A stretch of 64,000 nt of DNA from Dugong dugon (Eukaryota; Chordata; Mammalia; Sirenia; Dugongidae): assembly GCA_030035585.1 (NCBI GenBank), contig CM057473.1, forward strand, positions 14,930,501-14,994,500. The letters are read 5' to 3'. Positions 12,392 through 24,802 of this stretch are shown piece after piece. The translations under genes and the position numbers were made by a program. Numbering within the stretch: position 1 is the stretch's first letter; each line of letters opens with the position of its first letter. The notes beneath the pieces were generated by a model. It made no database searches. It was not told the origin of the DNA and was given only the letters and a program-made list of their open reading frames with translations.

Positions 12392-13014
12392 CTAACAATT
12401 GGTTCAAATCTATGACAAAATCAAACAGAATACAGAGAAAAGAGAATTAGTGGGGATTTGGACTTCACTTTTGTTTTCCTTTCTGAATACCAACCAACAT
12501 AGAATCAACTTTAAAGGATAAAATAAACATCACTGAAAAGAAATGAAAGACTAGCATAGAGAAAACAAAAATAAAAGTGTTTATTTTTGTTTTTAATAAT
12601 CATTTTTTTTAATCAGCTAGCACAATCACAGAGTACAGGATACCACCAAACGTTATATAGGGAAAAGTGAGTCTCTTCCCATTCCTTCGCATGTCCTTCC
12701 TACAGGACGCTTAGTTATTCATCAGAGAGACAACCACTAATACATATTTTAAAAGTATTTTTTGCCAGAGATATTCTATGCATATAGCAGTATATATGTG
12801 TGAAAGTGCATAAATAAAGTTATTTTTACACAAGTGGTAATATACTGTACTGACCAAGTGCTTTTTCAATTCACACCAGGTTTTAGCTGAAGCCATTATC
12901 AGAACTTTTAGATTTACCTCTTTTTCATGGTGCAAACTATCTGATTTTATGTATGCACCACCACATATTTGACCAGTGTCCAACTAACAGACATTTAGGT
13001 TGTTTCTAACCTTT

Positions 13015-13187
13015 TCTAAAAACTGTCTAGTGGAGTATAAACTAGACCTTTTAATATACTTAAAAAAAAAATCAAAGAGATAAGGAAGCATTGTACTATA
13101 GTTTCTATGCAGCATTTTTTCTTAGTAGTTTATTAAATAATAATGTGTCTTCCATTGGCTAGCATGTTAGATGGATATAAGATGATA
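13015..13187 (+). repeat. Local direct duplication, copy 2
   Basis: Second copy of the 12214-12391 segment, about 0.6 kb downstream of copy 1 and in the same orientation. Shares ATAAGGAAGCATT, GCATTTTTTCTTAGTAGTTT and TCTTCCATTGGCTAGCATGT. Confidence 0.9.
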
Positions 13188-13529
13188 ATCTATCTTTTTT
13201 ATTTTTATATATTCCATATATTTATAAATGTAAGGATATCAAGTGCATATTTTACTTACTCTTAGATGCTATATCTGAAGCACATTTACAATGTACATGA
13301 GTTTAGTCTCCTATCCTTTATTTGAGGATTTATATTTAAGTGTACTTGAAGTGGCTCCAGAACTCTTACCAATACTTTTTGTGGAGTTATAAAGCATGAA
13401 CAAAGCAATATTTTGTCTAAACAGGCACAAAAATATGATATGAATTGGTTTCACCATTTATAGAATGGTCAACATATAAATTCCTGCCAGATTTCTAGAA
13501 CAGATTATTAAACAGAAAATAATGAGAAG

Positions 13530-13900
13530 TATAGCACAGTGGTTAAAAAGATATGTCCTGGAACAAGACTAGCTGGTTCTCCCACGAATTCGCTGTGCAA
13601 ATATCTCTGTCCTCTGGCTTGGTCAGTAATTCCCGTGGGAGTCACAGATTGTGCAAATGGTTAGGTAGCTCAGCTGCTAACCTAAAGGTTGGAGGCCAGA
13701 GGTCACACAAGGGGGCCTCAGAAGAAAGGCCACATGATCTACTTAGGAAAAATCATCTACTGAAAACGCTACAGAGCACAGCTCTACTCTGACATATTGA
13801 ATGGACAACTACTGGTTGGTTGGTAATTTCTGTAAAGTGCTTAGAATAGTGCCTGACATATATGAAGCACTCAGTCAGCGTTAGCTATCATCAGTATCCA
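13530..13900 (+). mobile_element. MIR element split by an AfroSINE
   Basis: The left part (AGTATAGCACAGTGGTTAAA, GGAACAAGACTAGCTGG) and the right part (TGTAAAGTGCTTAGAATAGT, GCCTGACATATATGAAGCAC) are the two ends of a MIR. They are separated by an AfroSINE at about 13633-13818. Confidence 0.82.
13633..13818 (+). mobile_element. AfroSINE, longer variant, inside MIR
   Basis: GTGCAAATGGTTAGGTAGCT, GCTAACCTAAAGGTTGGAGG, GAAAGGCCACATGATCTACT, CTACAGAGCACAGCTCTACT. Flanks GTAATTCC and GTAATTTC are a likely target duplication. The 79-codon ORF here is a by-product. Confidence 0.85.
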
Positions 13901-14084
13901 GGAGTTTAGGCTAGGAAATGTATTACTAACATCTGTAACTTGAACAAATTAAAGAAAAGCAAAATGCAAATATCTTAACAGAGCTCGAGGAAAAAATATG
14001 TTTTAAAGTTTATCAATTCTTGAATAAAAATGTAAAGATTCATGGGTTAAATAATACCATAAGCACAATCCAATGTTTGGGATA

Positions 14085-14980
14085 GATTGGGAGAAATATT
14101 TGCAACAAATATAACATCAAATGATTAAGGGTCACAGTATATAGTCACTAAGAAAATAAGTGAGTAAGAGAAAACATTGAACAACTCTATGAAAATGTGT
14201 AAAAAATATGAACAGGCAATTCTCAGAAAAAAATAAAGGAGACCAAAAACTAAACCAAAGCAAAGCTCAACCAGGAAGAAAAATGCAAATTTTAAATAAC
14301 ATCAAAATAACATATTTCTTTTAACAGATTGGTAAAATTTAACAATAAATTTATGATATTCAATGATTGAGAAGCTGTAGTTGAAATACACATTTTCTTA
14401 ATTATTGCTGGGACTGTGAATCGTTATAGACTTATGAGGGCAATTTGCCAGTGCTTTTCAGTTTTGACCTGTTCCACATTTAGGAGCTTAACATCCGTTT
14501 ACAAGATTTATTTAAAAGGAAGTTCAAAACAACATTGCCTATAATACAAAAATATTGAAAGTTTCATCTAAATTATAAAAACAGAGAAGTTCGTAAATAC
14601 ACTATGGTATGTAATATTATGAAATACTAGTTATTGATTAAAGATTGTATAGAGTTTTATGTGCTGCAATGGAAACTTCTTAAGGCTGCATTGTCATCTA
14701 AGAAAAATACAATTGTAATAATATATACCTATATATACATTAAAAAAAAAACCCAAACACATTGCCATTGAGTCAGTTCCGACTCATAGCAACCTTATAA
14801 GACGAGTTTCTAACAAGCAGCTGGTGGAATTGAACTGGGGACCTTTTGGATAGCAGTCCTAGATCTTAACCACTGTGCCACTAGGGTTATGTATTTATGT
14901 GTGGATGTGAGTATGTGTGTATGAAATAGGATCTCATTTCTTTTAAATGATAGACTACATAGAAAATTATTTCAAAGGAT
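14085..14980 (+). mobile_element. Old L1 fragment (ORF2 end/3' region) with AfroSINE
   Basis: Phrases such as GGGAGAAATATTTGCAACAA, GGGACTGTGAATCGTTATAG and GAGGGCAATTTGCCAGTG follow the order of the L1 ORF2 C-terminal region. The copy is heavily decayed, with no long ORF. An AfroSINE sits at 14743-14888. Subfamily not assigned. Confidence 0.6.
14743..14888 (-). mobile_element. AfroSINE
   Basis: Reverse-oriented: ATTGCCATTGAGTCAGTTCC, GACTCATAGCAACCTTATAA, GGACCTTTTGGATAGCAGTC, CTTAACCACTGTGCCACTAG. The A-rich run before it is the SINE's T-rich 3' end read in reverse. Confidence 0.9.
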
Positions 14981-16639
14981 ACACATCAAAATTTTAATAA
15001 AATTTATGCATGCGAAGGCAATTTGAATCAGGAATAAGGACTTTGATTTCTGCTTTCTATGTTCCTTAGATGTCTGAGTTTTTAATACAATATTATATAT
15101 ACATTGGGTTATTTCTTTTGTAAGTAAAGGATGTATTTTCTAAAAAGAAATATTGATGCCTGTTAAGCTGTACTAACTGAAAGCATTAATAGCTCAAGGG
15201 TTGTAAAGTCTAAATGCACTCTGTCCTTGTCAGACATCATCTGGTATATCATGGTCATTGCGAGGTGATGTTATTGATTAATTAGTGAGAATATACTATC
15301 AGGGTATACAGATTTTAAGTAATTAAATAATTATGAAAGAAGTATTGGAAATGATTAGTCCCCAAAAGGGATGAGTAACGGTTTATACTGTAGTTATCTT
15401 AAAATATAAATATACCTGGAAAATAGATAATTATATATCAACTTATTCTATGTTTCATTTCAGAAGGCAGAATTAATAACAAGCTTAAGGTTAGTATGTA
15501 GATGAACTTATTTGCAAGACATTTGGACCTAGATAGAATGGAGGAAATGCAAACTACCACGCAAATACAAAGCAAAGAGAAATTAACTCTGGGAAATTAT
15601 ATGCTCCATGTATTTACTTTGATTGCAGGGAAGATAAAATGACTTTCTCTTCTCTTTAAGGCCTCTTATTTTATGATTTCAAGTTTGGGCCAATGTATAT
15701 AGTTAAAATTGAGGAACAGATATTTCTGTAATGTTTGAATTCTTCTGCCACGATGCTTTAGCAGGGATTCATGAATGAAAGGGGAATTGGGTTGGCATCC
15801 AGTAATACCCCATTCATCTTGTGTTTTTATCATTCAGCTATGATATTTCTTCTCACAAATTAAAGAAAGGCTGAAAGAATGAATCACGTATGCCAATTAG
15901 CTTCCATTTGATAACCAATTATTAGATGCTCCTTTGTATTCTTCTCTGTTTCTTGTGTTCTTCAGGATTTAGGGTAACTTGCTAAAGTGTTAAATTTAAT
16001 CTCTTTTCTGGAATGTTTGAAATGCTATTTCTTATCATTTTATCATGTATCTTCACTTTCCCCCAACAATAATGATACATCTTCCTTCTTTCTTACTGAT
16101 TATTTGGACGAAGATGAACCAATACAGTAGCCACACTTTTTGTTACATGTTGATTTTGTGGTTGTCCTGGCACATTTCCACTAGAAGGTAAACCTGATTT
16201 ACTAACATTCTTTGTTGTTAGGCTTTTTATTTTACTATCTTCTTCACATATTAAATTGATTATTACAAAACTGATGGACAGTATAATAATAATTCCTTGA
16301 AATCAAGAAAGTAAGCACCTCCAATGCTTAGCAATAAAAGCAACAAAGAATAATAAAAACAAATCAACACATCATTTTCTTTTCTATCAACATTACCCAG
16401 AAACTACTTATTTGTGATGTCATTCGTATATCCTCAATTCTTGGATGAAGTCATGCTTCCTTTTATGACAGAGTCTTTTCTCATTCTATCCCCTTTGCCG
16501 GGAAAGCCACTTCTTTATATTTTAGTTCATTCATGACATCCTTGTAGATCCTAACTAGGCAAATTATTTATTTTCTTACATAGTATTTACCACAGAAATA
16601 ATTAATTTATTTATCTCTGTGATTTTTTTTTTTTTTTTA

Positions 16640-16795
16640 AACTAAAACATGTTTCACAGCCACAGTACATGTTCCTGATAGCAGAGACAGATCCTGCTTT
16701 TTCTCACACTGGATCTCCAGGGAGTATGACAGTACCTGGAATGTAGGTGTTTCATAAATATTTGTGGTTATAAATGAATGAATGGATAAACAGAA
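16640..16795 (+). mobile_element. L2 3'-end fragment
   Basis: GCAGAGACAGATCCTGC, GTACCTGGAATGTAGGTG, TTCATAAATATTTG and AATGAATGAATGG follow the L2 3'-terminal consensus order. Short and decayed. Confidence 0.6.
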
Positions 16796-17162
16796 GTCAA
16801 AGGATAGTTTAATAAAATATCAAAGGTTTGTCATTTTCATAAGTTAAGGTGTGGGAATGCTAGATAAATTAATTTGGTCAAGGTCAAGTAGTGATGGGCT
16901 ATTCTAGGGCTGCACACTAAATCTTATAGACAACTGATACTAATTTCACTTTTTTTCTTGTCTCATGGCAAATATGATCTCTTAAAACAAAAATGATCTT
17001 CATGTGTAATGAATATGTCTTGTAATAAATCAGCATAATCTAATAAACTGTGATAATATGAAATGACAAGTCACAGAAGGCTTGTGATCATATTTAGAAG
17101 CTATATAAATTTATTTAATAAAATATGTTGTATGCTATTTCTTATGAATCTATATGCATATG

Positions 17163-18747
17163 AATGTTGCTGATAGGTGCCATCTAGTCAGCTCCGACTG
17201 GTAGCGACCCCATGTACGACAGAATGAAACACTGCCTGGTCCTGCTATGTTTGAGCCCATTCTTGCAGCCACTGTGTCAATTCTTCTCGTAAAGGGTCTT
17301 CCCGTTTTTTTGCTTTCTCTTTACTTTACCAACTATGATGACCTTCTCCAAAGACAGGTCCCTCCTGATAACATGTCAAAAATAAGTGAGATGAAGTCTT
17401 AGCATCCTCGCTTCTAAGGAGCATTCTGGCTGTGTGTCTTCCAAGATAGATTTGTTTGTTCTTCTGGCAGTCCATTGTATATTCTTTGCCACACCATAAT
17501 TCAAACGTGTCAGTTCTTCTTTGGTCTTTTTTATTCATTGTCCAGCATTTGTATGCATATGAAATACCATGGCGTGGGTCAGGCACACCTTAGTCCTCAA
17601 AGTGACATCTTTGCTTTTCAATGGTTTAAAGAGATTTTTTTTTGCAGATTTGCCCAATGCACAAAGCATTTTGATTTCTTTACTGATAATTCCATGGGCA
17701 TTGATTATGGATCCAAATACAATGAAATCCTTGACAATTTCAATATTTTCTGCATTTATAATGATTTTGTTTATTGGTCCAGTTGTGAGGATTTTTGTTT
17801 TCTTTATGTTGAGGTGCAATCCATAAAGAAGGCTGTAGTCTTTGATCTTCATCAGTAAGTGTGTCAAGTCCTCTTCACTTTCAGCAAGCACGATTGAGTC
17901 ATCTGCACATCTCAGGTTGTTAATTAGCCTTCTTCCAATCCTGATGCGACATTCTTCTTCATATACCAACTTCTCGGATTATTTGCTCAGCATATTGATT
18001 GAATAAATATAGTGAAAGGACACAACCCTGACACATCTTTCCTGATTCTAAACTACTCAGTATCCGTTTGCTCTGTTCGAATGACTGACTTATGTATAGG
18101 TTCCAAATGAGCACACTTAAGTGTTCCGGAATTTCCATTCTTCACAATGTTACCCATAATTTGTTATAATCCACACAGTCAGATGTCTTTGTGTAGTCAA
18201 TAAAACATAAGTAAACGATCTTTTTGATATTGTCTGCTTTCAGTCAAGATCCATATGACATCTGTGATGATATCCCTCATTCCATGCTGTTTTCTGAATC
18301 CTGCTTGAATTTCTGGCAGTTCCCTGTTGATGTACTGCTGCAACTGCTTTTGAATGATCTTTAGGAAATTTTTATTTGCATGTGATATTACTGATACTGT
18401 TCAATAATTTCTGCTTTTCATTGGATCACCTTTTTTGGAATGGGCATGTATATACGGATCTCTTCTAGTCAGTTGGCCAGGTATCTGTCTTCCAGATTTC
18501 TTGGTATAGATGAATAAGTGCTTCCAGTGTTGCTTTCATTTGTTGAAGCATCTTAGCTGGTATTCTGTGAATTTCTGGTGCCTTGTTTTTCACCAATGCC
18601 TCAGTGCAGCTTGGACTTCTTTCTTCATTACCATTGGTTCTTGGACATATGCTACCTCCTGAAATGGTTGAACTTCGACGAATTCTTTTGCTACAGTAAC
18701 TCTGGGTATTCCTCCATCTTCTTTTTATGCTTCCTGTGTCTTTCAAT
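17163..18747 (-). mobile_element. RTE-clade LINE fragment (reverse transcriptase and 3' end)
   Basis: Read on the minus strand, three frames carry pieces of an RTE-type reverse transcriptase. The first has VKNKAPEIHRIPAKMLQQMK near 18540-18600. The catalytic region is RIGRRLINNLRCADDSIVL near 17890-17940, in which CADD stands at the usual [FY]ADD position. A C-terminal part FELWCGKEYTMDCQKNKQIY lies near 17455-17515. Frameshifts and stops separate them, and the endonuclease domain at the 5' end is missing. The 3' tail at 17178-17212 (plus strand GCCATCTAGTCAGCTCCGAC) is the same sequence as the 3' end of AfroSINE in this window, which supports RTE machinery as the mobiliser of AfroSINE. Dead copy. 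Confidence 0.9.
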
Positions 18748-18769
18748 TTTTTGTCAATAAAATACTTAT

Positions 18770-18830
18770 ATACTTATATATATACTTATATGTGTAAGTG
18801 TGCATATATTATGTATATATATATGAAAAA
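18770..18830. repeat. AT-rich imperfect (TA)n/(TATATG)n tract
   Basis: Runs of ACTTATATATAT and ATGTATATATATATG directly upstream of the truncated RTE copy. Confidence 0.7.
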
Positions 18831-19319
18831 TAAATTTTTTTAAAAAGTTAAAATCTTTCCTAAGATGGAAGAAATTGTGGTATAAAATGTATGGTGAATA
18901 ACAAGCATGGAACTAATGATGTGGTTTTGTATTTCCATGTCTTTAGGGTTAATTAAACTGAGAAGAATTTATAAACAGAAGTGTCTGTGGATAAACTAAA
19001 AAATAATAGAGTAAAAAATAAATGGCAGAACTTGTATATACTTTGTTGTTGTGTATATGGTCATCAACATCCATCCACTTAGTCCAGATAAAAACACGAA
19101 GGTGCCTCTTGATTTCTCTCTCCCACTCCAAAGTCCAATTAGTCAACAAGTTGTTGACTCTATCTCTCAACTCTATTTAGAATCTATCCACTTATTATGT
19201 GTGTAGTACTACTGCCTTGGTCCAAAAGTCAATCATTTATTACCTGGAATATTTCAAGTTCATCTTATCTGGTCTTCTTGATTCCAAATCTTTCCTTTAA
19301 CCTTACCCATCCTCCCAAT

Positions 19320-19865
19320 AACCCATTCTTCACACAGTAGCAAAAGTGATCAGCTTAAAAACTTCCAGTAGCTTTCTATTTCAAATAAAATTCAGGTTTC
19401 TTACTCTGTTTCATGAAGATTTAATACTTCTATCCCTGTAACATGATATTTATACCAGTATCTCCCTACCTAATCCCACTTCTGTTCATTTACCCTTGAA
19501 CATACCAAACTTATTCTCACCTTAGGGCCTTTGCATTAACTGATATACCTGCCCAGAATGTATTCCCCCTGGTTGTTATATGGCTGGCTCTTTATTATTC
19601 ATCCTTCAGCTTAAATTTCACTTCCCCTGTGAAATCTTAAATAACTCAATCTTGAATAACCATTCATCATTGTGTTTTACATTTTTCTTAGCACTTATCA
19701 TAAATGGAAATTTTCAGTTTTAGTTAATGTTTACTGTTTGCTTTCCCTCATTACAGTGTGAGCCCCATATGACCCAAGGCTTTCTTTGTTCTGTTCACAA
19801 CTTTGTGCCCAGGTCCTAAAACAGTGCTCATTACCTGGTAATGATTCAGTAAATATTTGCTTGAT
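19320..19865 (+). mobile_element. L2 LINE 3' region
   Basis: The order of CAAAAGTGATCAGCTTAAAA, AGGGCCTTTGCATTAACTG, CCTGCCCAGAATGTATTCCC, CAGCTTAAATTTCACTTCCC, CAGTGTGAGCCCC and GATTCAGTAAATATTTGCTT follows the L2 C-terminal coding and 3' consensus. It carries many substitutions and no ORF. Confidence 0.75.
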
Positions 19866-20449
19866 AAGTGAGCAAGAATAAGAATGTCTAAAATTCAACT
19901 TTTAAGTGCTAATTCAATTACATATTATGTTTTTTCCAGTGCATTTTACTGTGGGTCTCTAGTAAACAAAACACCTAAACTAAAATAAAGCTAAATTTCG
20001 TGATTTCTCAATTTAGTTAACAAGACGATGTAAATGCACAACATGTTATTAGAAGTAGAATATGTGCTGATGAAGAAAGCAAGAAGTATTGCATAGAGAA
20101 TTGATCTCACTCCTTTGTGGCTTCTCATTAATATCTCATTCAAGTGTGCAATAGAGTTAAATTCCTGTTTGTTCTTTATCATGTTCCATGTCTAACAAGT
20201 CAGTAGGTGGCAGTTTGATTAAGAACAATTGAATCGACTTTTTTTGGGATTGAAAATCAATGCTAATTTAACAACTCACAAGGTTAAAAATCCCATCCAG
20301 AGTATCCATAAGAAATGGCCATAGACAAACGGCATGGTGGGATTGAGACACGCTTGAAAAAATAAATCAATGCACCCACGCAGACTGGAGTCTCCAATAT
20401 TTCTAGAAAGTAACCATTAGTCAATGAAAGGTGTTGTAGGGGTTCCTTT

Positions 20450-20590
20450 GCATACACTGCATGTATTTCCCTATTTAAGCCTCACAATGTATGGATTAGG
20501 AAAGGATACTCCTTCACGGATGAGGAAACTGAAGCTTACAGAGGTTAATAAGACTTGGCTAAGGATACTGAGCCTCAGGATTCAAACTCA
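20450..20590 (-). mobile_element. MIR fragment
   Basis: Plus strand reads TTTAAGCCTCACAATG, GATGAGGAAACTGAAGCTTA, CAGAGGTTAATAAGACTTGG and GATTCAAACTC, the reverse complement of the MIR core. An 85-codon ORF over it is chance. Confidence 0.75.
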
Positions 20591-21200
20591 TTTGTTTTTC
20601 CTCTGTTTCTTGTATTCTTTCCACAGTTACCAAAAAAAGATGGAAAATTGTTCTTCTCTACAATGTGGTAAATGTGTTTGAAATCAGTACCCCTCTTAGG
20701 GAAAACTCCCAAAGTGGTTGTGTTACTTTTTGAAAAAAACAACATACTACATGGGGAACACTAAGCTTTCTTATCCTCTACTTCTTTGTTCAATAGATAC
20801 AGGAGAGAAGGAAGAAATAATTCGTTATTATATATGAGAGAAAGGAGACCAACCATTCAGTGGACCTTAATCTGTTGTAAAGAATGCTGACAATTTAGTT
20901 AGAATGGTTAATTTTTTAATGCCAATAAAAATAATGCATTTAATAAATGTATTTTAATGTAACTATTTTGATATAACATATCACATTAAATAGAAAAATA
21001 TGATAAGGAATGTAAGAATATCACAAATTAGATATGATGGGAACACACAGAAGAGGCAAGGTTTTAGCCAAGTTGGTGATATAGGAAAGCTTTAGAAAGC
21101 TAGGGCGTTTAACCTAGACTTGAAGTGTAACTTGAAATACAATTATTAGAGATGATAGAGATAGAGAATCACAAAAAGAACATATTTTTTTGGGAAACCA

Positions 21201-21710
21201 TTTCTCATGGATTGAATTATGTACCCACAAAATATCTGTCAGCTTGGCTAGGCCATGATTCCCAGTATTGTGTGATTGTCCACCATTTTGTCATCTGATA
21301 TGATTTTCCTGTGTGTTGTAAATCCTAACTCTATGATGTTGATGAGGTGGGATTAGCGGCAGTTATGTTAATGAGGCAGGACTCAATCTATAAGATTAGG
21401 CTGTGTCCTAAGGAAATCTCTTTTGAGATATAAAAGAGAGATGTGAACAGAGAGACATGGGGACCTCATACCACCAAGAAACAAGAGGCAGGAGAAGAGC
21501 ACGTCCTTTGGCCCGGGCTCCCTGTGCTGAGAAACTCTTCTACCCAGGAAGATTGATGACAAACAGAAAGAGAGACAAAGCCTTCACCTAGAGTTGGTGC
21601 CCTGAATTAGGACTTCTAGCCTCCTAGACTATGAGAGAATAAAATTCTCTTTGTTAAAGCTATCTACTTGTGGTATTTCTGTTAAAGCAGCACTAGACAC
21701 CATTCTAAGT
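21201..21710 (+). mobile_element. Solo LTR of MaLR (ERVL-related) type, copy A
   Basis: Begins CTCATGGATTGAATTATG and ends with GTTAAAGCTATCTACTTGTG and GTATTTCTGTTAAAGCAGC. Contains GAGATATAAAAGAGAG (TATA-like) and GAGAATAAAATTCTC (poly(A)-signal region). Its layout matches MLT1/MST-type LTRs. The copy at 60215-60638 belongs to the same family. No internal retroviral sequence is next to it, so it is a solo LTR, decayed. Confidence 0.75.
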
Positions 21711-24388
21711 TAAATTTTGGTAGTTTTGAATTTTAACTACTGACATTTTGTTTAGTAATTGGCAACCAGTAGGCATTTCAAAAATACAGCTGACGCTCAG
21801 GAGAAAGATTAGGACCAAATATGAACATATATTTGGTATTTGTACATGTAAAGGCAATATTTGAAGTTATAAGATAAATTATATGCTAAGAAAGAGAACT
21901 TAGGTCAGAACTTTGAGAAACAAGATGATACAGGAACTTGCAAATGGACAATAGAATGTCCTTGAGCCCAATATGGTCAACAATGTCAAATGTTCCAAGA
22001 TGGTTCGAGTATATGAAAACCGATATGAGAACATTGATCTGATCAATATCTAATTAATCTGATCAAAGTCTTTTATGACTGAAAAGAACTTCAGTGAAGG
22101 CATAGGCCATAAGTATAAGGGGTTAGACAAAAATCACAAAATGATTTAAGCACAAATACATTTTGATAGAATACTCTGATTTAAAATTTTTCAATAATAA
22201 AAAACCAGATTTGTAGGGAAAAGATGAAAGAGAATATTGGTTTACAAAATAAAACATGACATTTTGGCACCTCATAGAAAAAGAAACATTAAAAATCAAT
22301 TTCCTTGAGTTTTAGGCATCTAGAAATTCAAGAGAATCTTGACATTCAAAAATCAGATAAAAAAAATTTTCATTTTGAAAAAAATAAGTCATTTAGTTGA
22401 CATGTAGGAATTAATTTTAAGACAAGTAATTACCACTTTTTTTTTTGAATCAGGGAAATCATTTTTTACCTTTGTAATTAAATTATTTACTTTCTAAAAT
22501 GTATTATTTGCCATAGTGCTCACATTTTTTGTTGTTTAATTTCAAGCAAGTGTCCTCCTTTTTCAGTTTTGCTTTTGTGAGTTGCCTGTGCAAAATCCTT
22601 CCTCTTTACTTCTAAGAGATGGAAGACCTTACCCTTTTTTTGACTAATCCAGGCTGTTTTGTAAGGAGCCAGATACAAAAGAGTACCCATTGCACTTATG
22701 GTTCTTTGTGGACTAATTGCAAGGGTAGGTTGCCTATGGTTCCTCTTGTTTTCTAAAATTTGTATTTCACCATTCCTATTTCCATTCCATGGCCATATAG
22801 TGGGCTTCTGGCTACCTTAAACTCCTGAAACTTGATGGTCAAACATAGAGTTAATGACTGAACAATCCATGACCACAGTGAAATAAATTTAAATTTGAAA
22901 GGAAATTTAAAGATCATATAATTCATACCCTTACTTTTATATGCTAGAAAAATAACCTCTAAAATATTTTGCCTCCTCAGTCATTTACAAGAGCATTTAG
23001 TAAGATATTTGAACTCCCATATCTAACAGTCAATTCTAGATAATTCTGGTCATTACTCAATACCTCATATTTGTTTAAGATTGTACAGTTTACAGGGTCT
23101 TACCAATATGCTTGGTTGGTCATGGTTATACCCATAGGGCATGTTCAGAATATACAGGTTTTGAACATGGTATTACAGGTGATATACTGAATTTTTTAAA
23201 TTTTGAATTGGTTCTATGAAAATTAAATTAGTCAAATAAATGAGAATAGGAAAAACTTGGAAAGATTAGAGAAAAAAGTCAGGAAAACAATTTGCTGTGG
23301 TAGTAACAAAGAAGATTAAAAATTATTCTGTTCAAAGTTTAGAGACTATATTCACAATTTCAGAAATGTTTAAAGATTATGTGTATTGTAGGAAAAGTGA
23401 TTGAAGGAAAAAATAACAAATTCTTTAGTAATAATGGCATGCTGATGAATAACAATTTAACGGAGTAAAAGATTTGACCTTAAGGTTACTACACACAGTT
23501 TTGCAGTTCATGCACTGCACAAGCTAAGAGGAACCCATTAACATTACAGTCTGCATGAATGCACAGGGGACAGTCTTCCTGGGTATATGTAGCAGCCTAA
23601 TAAGCCTGCATGTGAGGGAGTAAATTACTTTTTAAAGTTTATTGCATCAGTAAACATGGACTCTTTTAAAAAGTAGACATGCGATTATAGATTCATAGCC
23701 TGAAAGATATTGTATTGTAGAAGTATCTGTTCTCTCCCAATTAATCTATAGATTTTATGCAATCCTAATCAAAATCTTAACAGATTTGTGAGTGTGTGTG
23801 TGTGCAGGAGTTTCAAGTCAATGTATATGAATAGGCAATGAATCAAGAACAGCCACAACAATTATGAAAGAATAACAAAGCTGATGGACTTATGATATCA
23901 GTTAACAAGACCTGTTATAAATCTACCAGAATTAATAAAGTCTGGTATCAGTGAGATAGTAGAGAAAGTGAACAAATGCAACAGGAGAATGAGTACAGAA
24001 ACAGAACCATTCATATAAGGTCATCTGATAAGTGAAAAAAATGACTGCTGTATAGTGAGGAAAGGATGATGTTTTAATAAATTGCCCTAGTATCTAAACA
24101 CAATTTTAAAAACCCTATCTGGAAAAAAAAAAAGTGTCTGGACTTCTACTTCAGGTGAATTGTAGATTTATACTTGAAACGTAACATTATCATTTTAGTG
24201 AGAAATATAGAAGAACACTTCAGTGACCTACGTATAGACAAATATTTTTAAAACAGGACATAAATAGGAAAACAGATATAATGAACCATATTAAAATTAA
24301 ACCTTACGATCATCAAAAGAAAAAATTTTAAGAGTTAAAATATAAGTCCTAGAGAGAGAAAAGGAATCACAGAGAGAGACACAGAAAG

Positions 24389-24585
24389 GAGACCTGCTGC
24401 CATAGTGGTTAAAGCACTTGGCTGTTAATCAGAAGGACAGTGGTTCAAACCCACTAGCTGCTTCTTGGGAGAAAGATGTGGTAATCTGCTTCCATGAAGA
24501 TGTACAGCTTTGAAAACCCTATGGGGCAGTTGAGTTGGAACTGACTCGACAGCAGTGGGTTTGGTTTTTTGGTTACCTATATGTG

Positions 24586-24626
<41 letters not shown>

Positions 24627-24740
24627 GTATGCATATATAATGTTGTCACTATATATGTCTATGCATATGTGTATGTGTGTGTGTACACACACACCCACAT
24701 ATATGGTCGCTTTGAGTTGGAATTGACTCAAAGACAATAC
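24389..24740 (+). mobile_element. AfroSINE with its tail present twice around a CA microsatellite
   Basis: Head and body at 24389-24572 (GCTGCCATAGTGGTTAAAGC, AACCCTATGGGGCAG, GAACTGACTCGACAGCAGTG). A second tail at 24704-24740 (GGTCGCTTTGAGTTGG, AATTGACTCAAAGACAATAC) follows the (CA)n/(TG)n stretch. The first copy lacks the usual stretch between GGCAG and TGAGTTGG. Confidence 0.8.
24589..24623 (+). repeat. (CA)n microsatellite
   Basis: About 17 CA units after the AfroSINE tail; it gives the Thr-His and Val-Cys runs of several spurious ORFs. Confidence 0.97.
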
Positions 24741-24802
24741 GTATATATATGTATATATATGTATATATATATGTGTATATATATATATGTATATATATAT
24801 AT
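24739..24802. repeat. (GTATATAT)n/(TA)n tract
   Basis: Repeats of GTATATATAT directly after the second AfroSINE tail. Confidence 0.95.

Noticed and set aside
17475..17858. Plus-strand ORF of 127 codons
   Set aside because: It is the antisense shadow of the RTE reverse transcriptase fragment.
21201..21710. Possible endogenous retrovirus with coding genes
   Set aside because: Only LTR sequence is seen; no gag, pol or env coding sequence lies next to either LTR.
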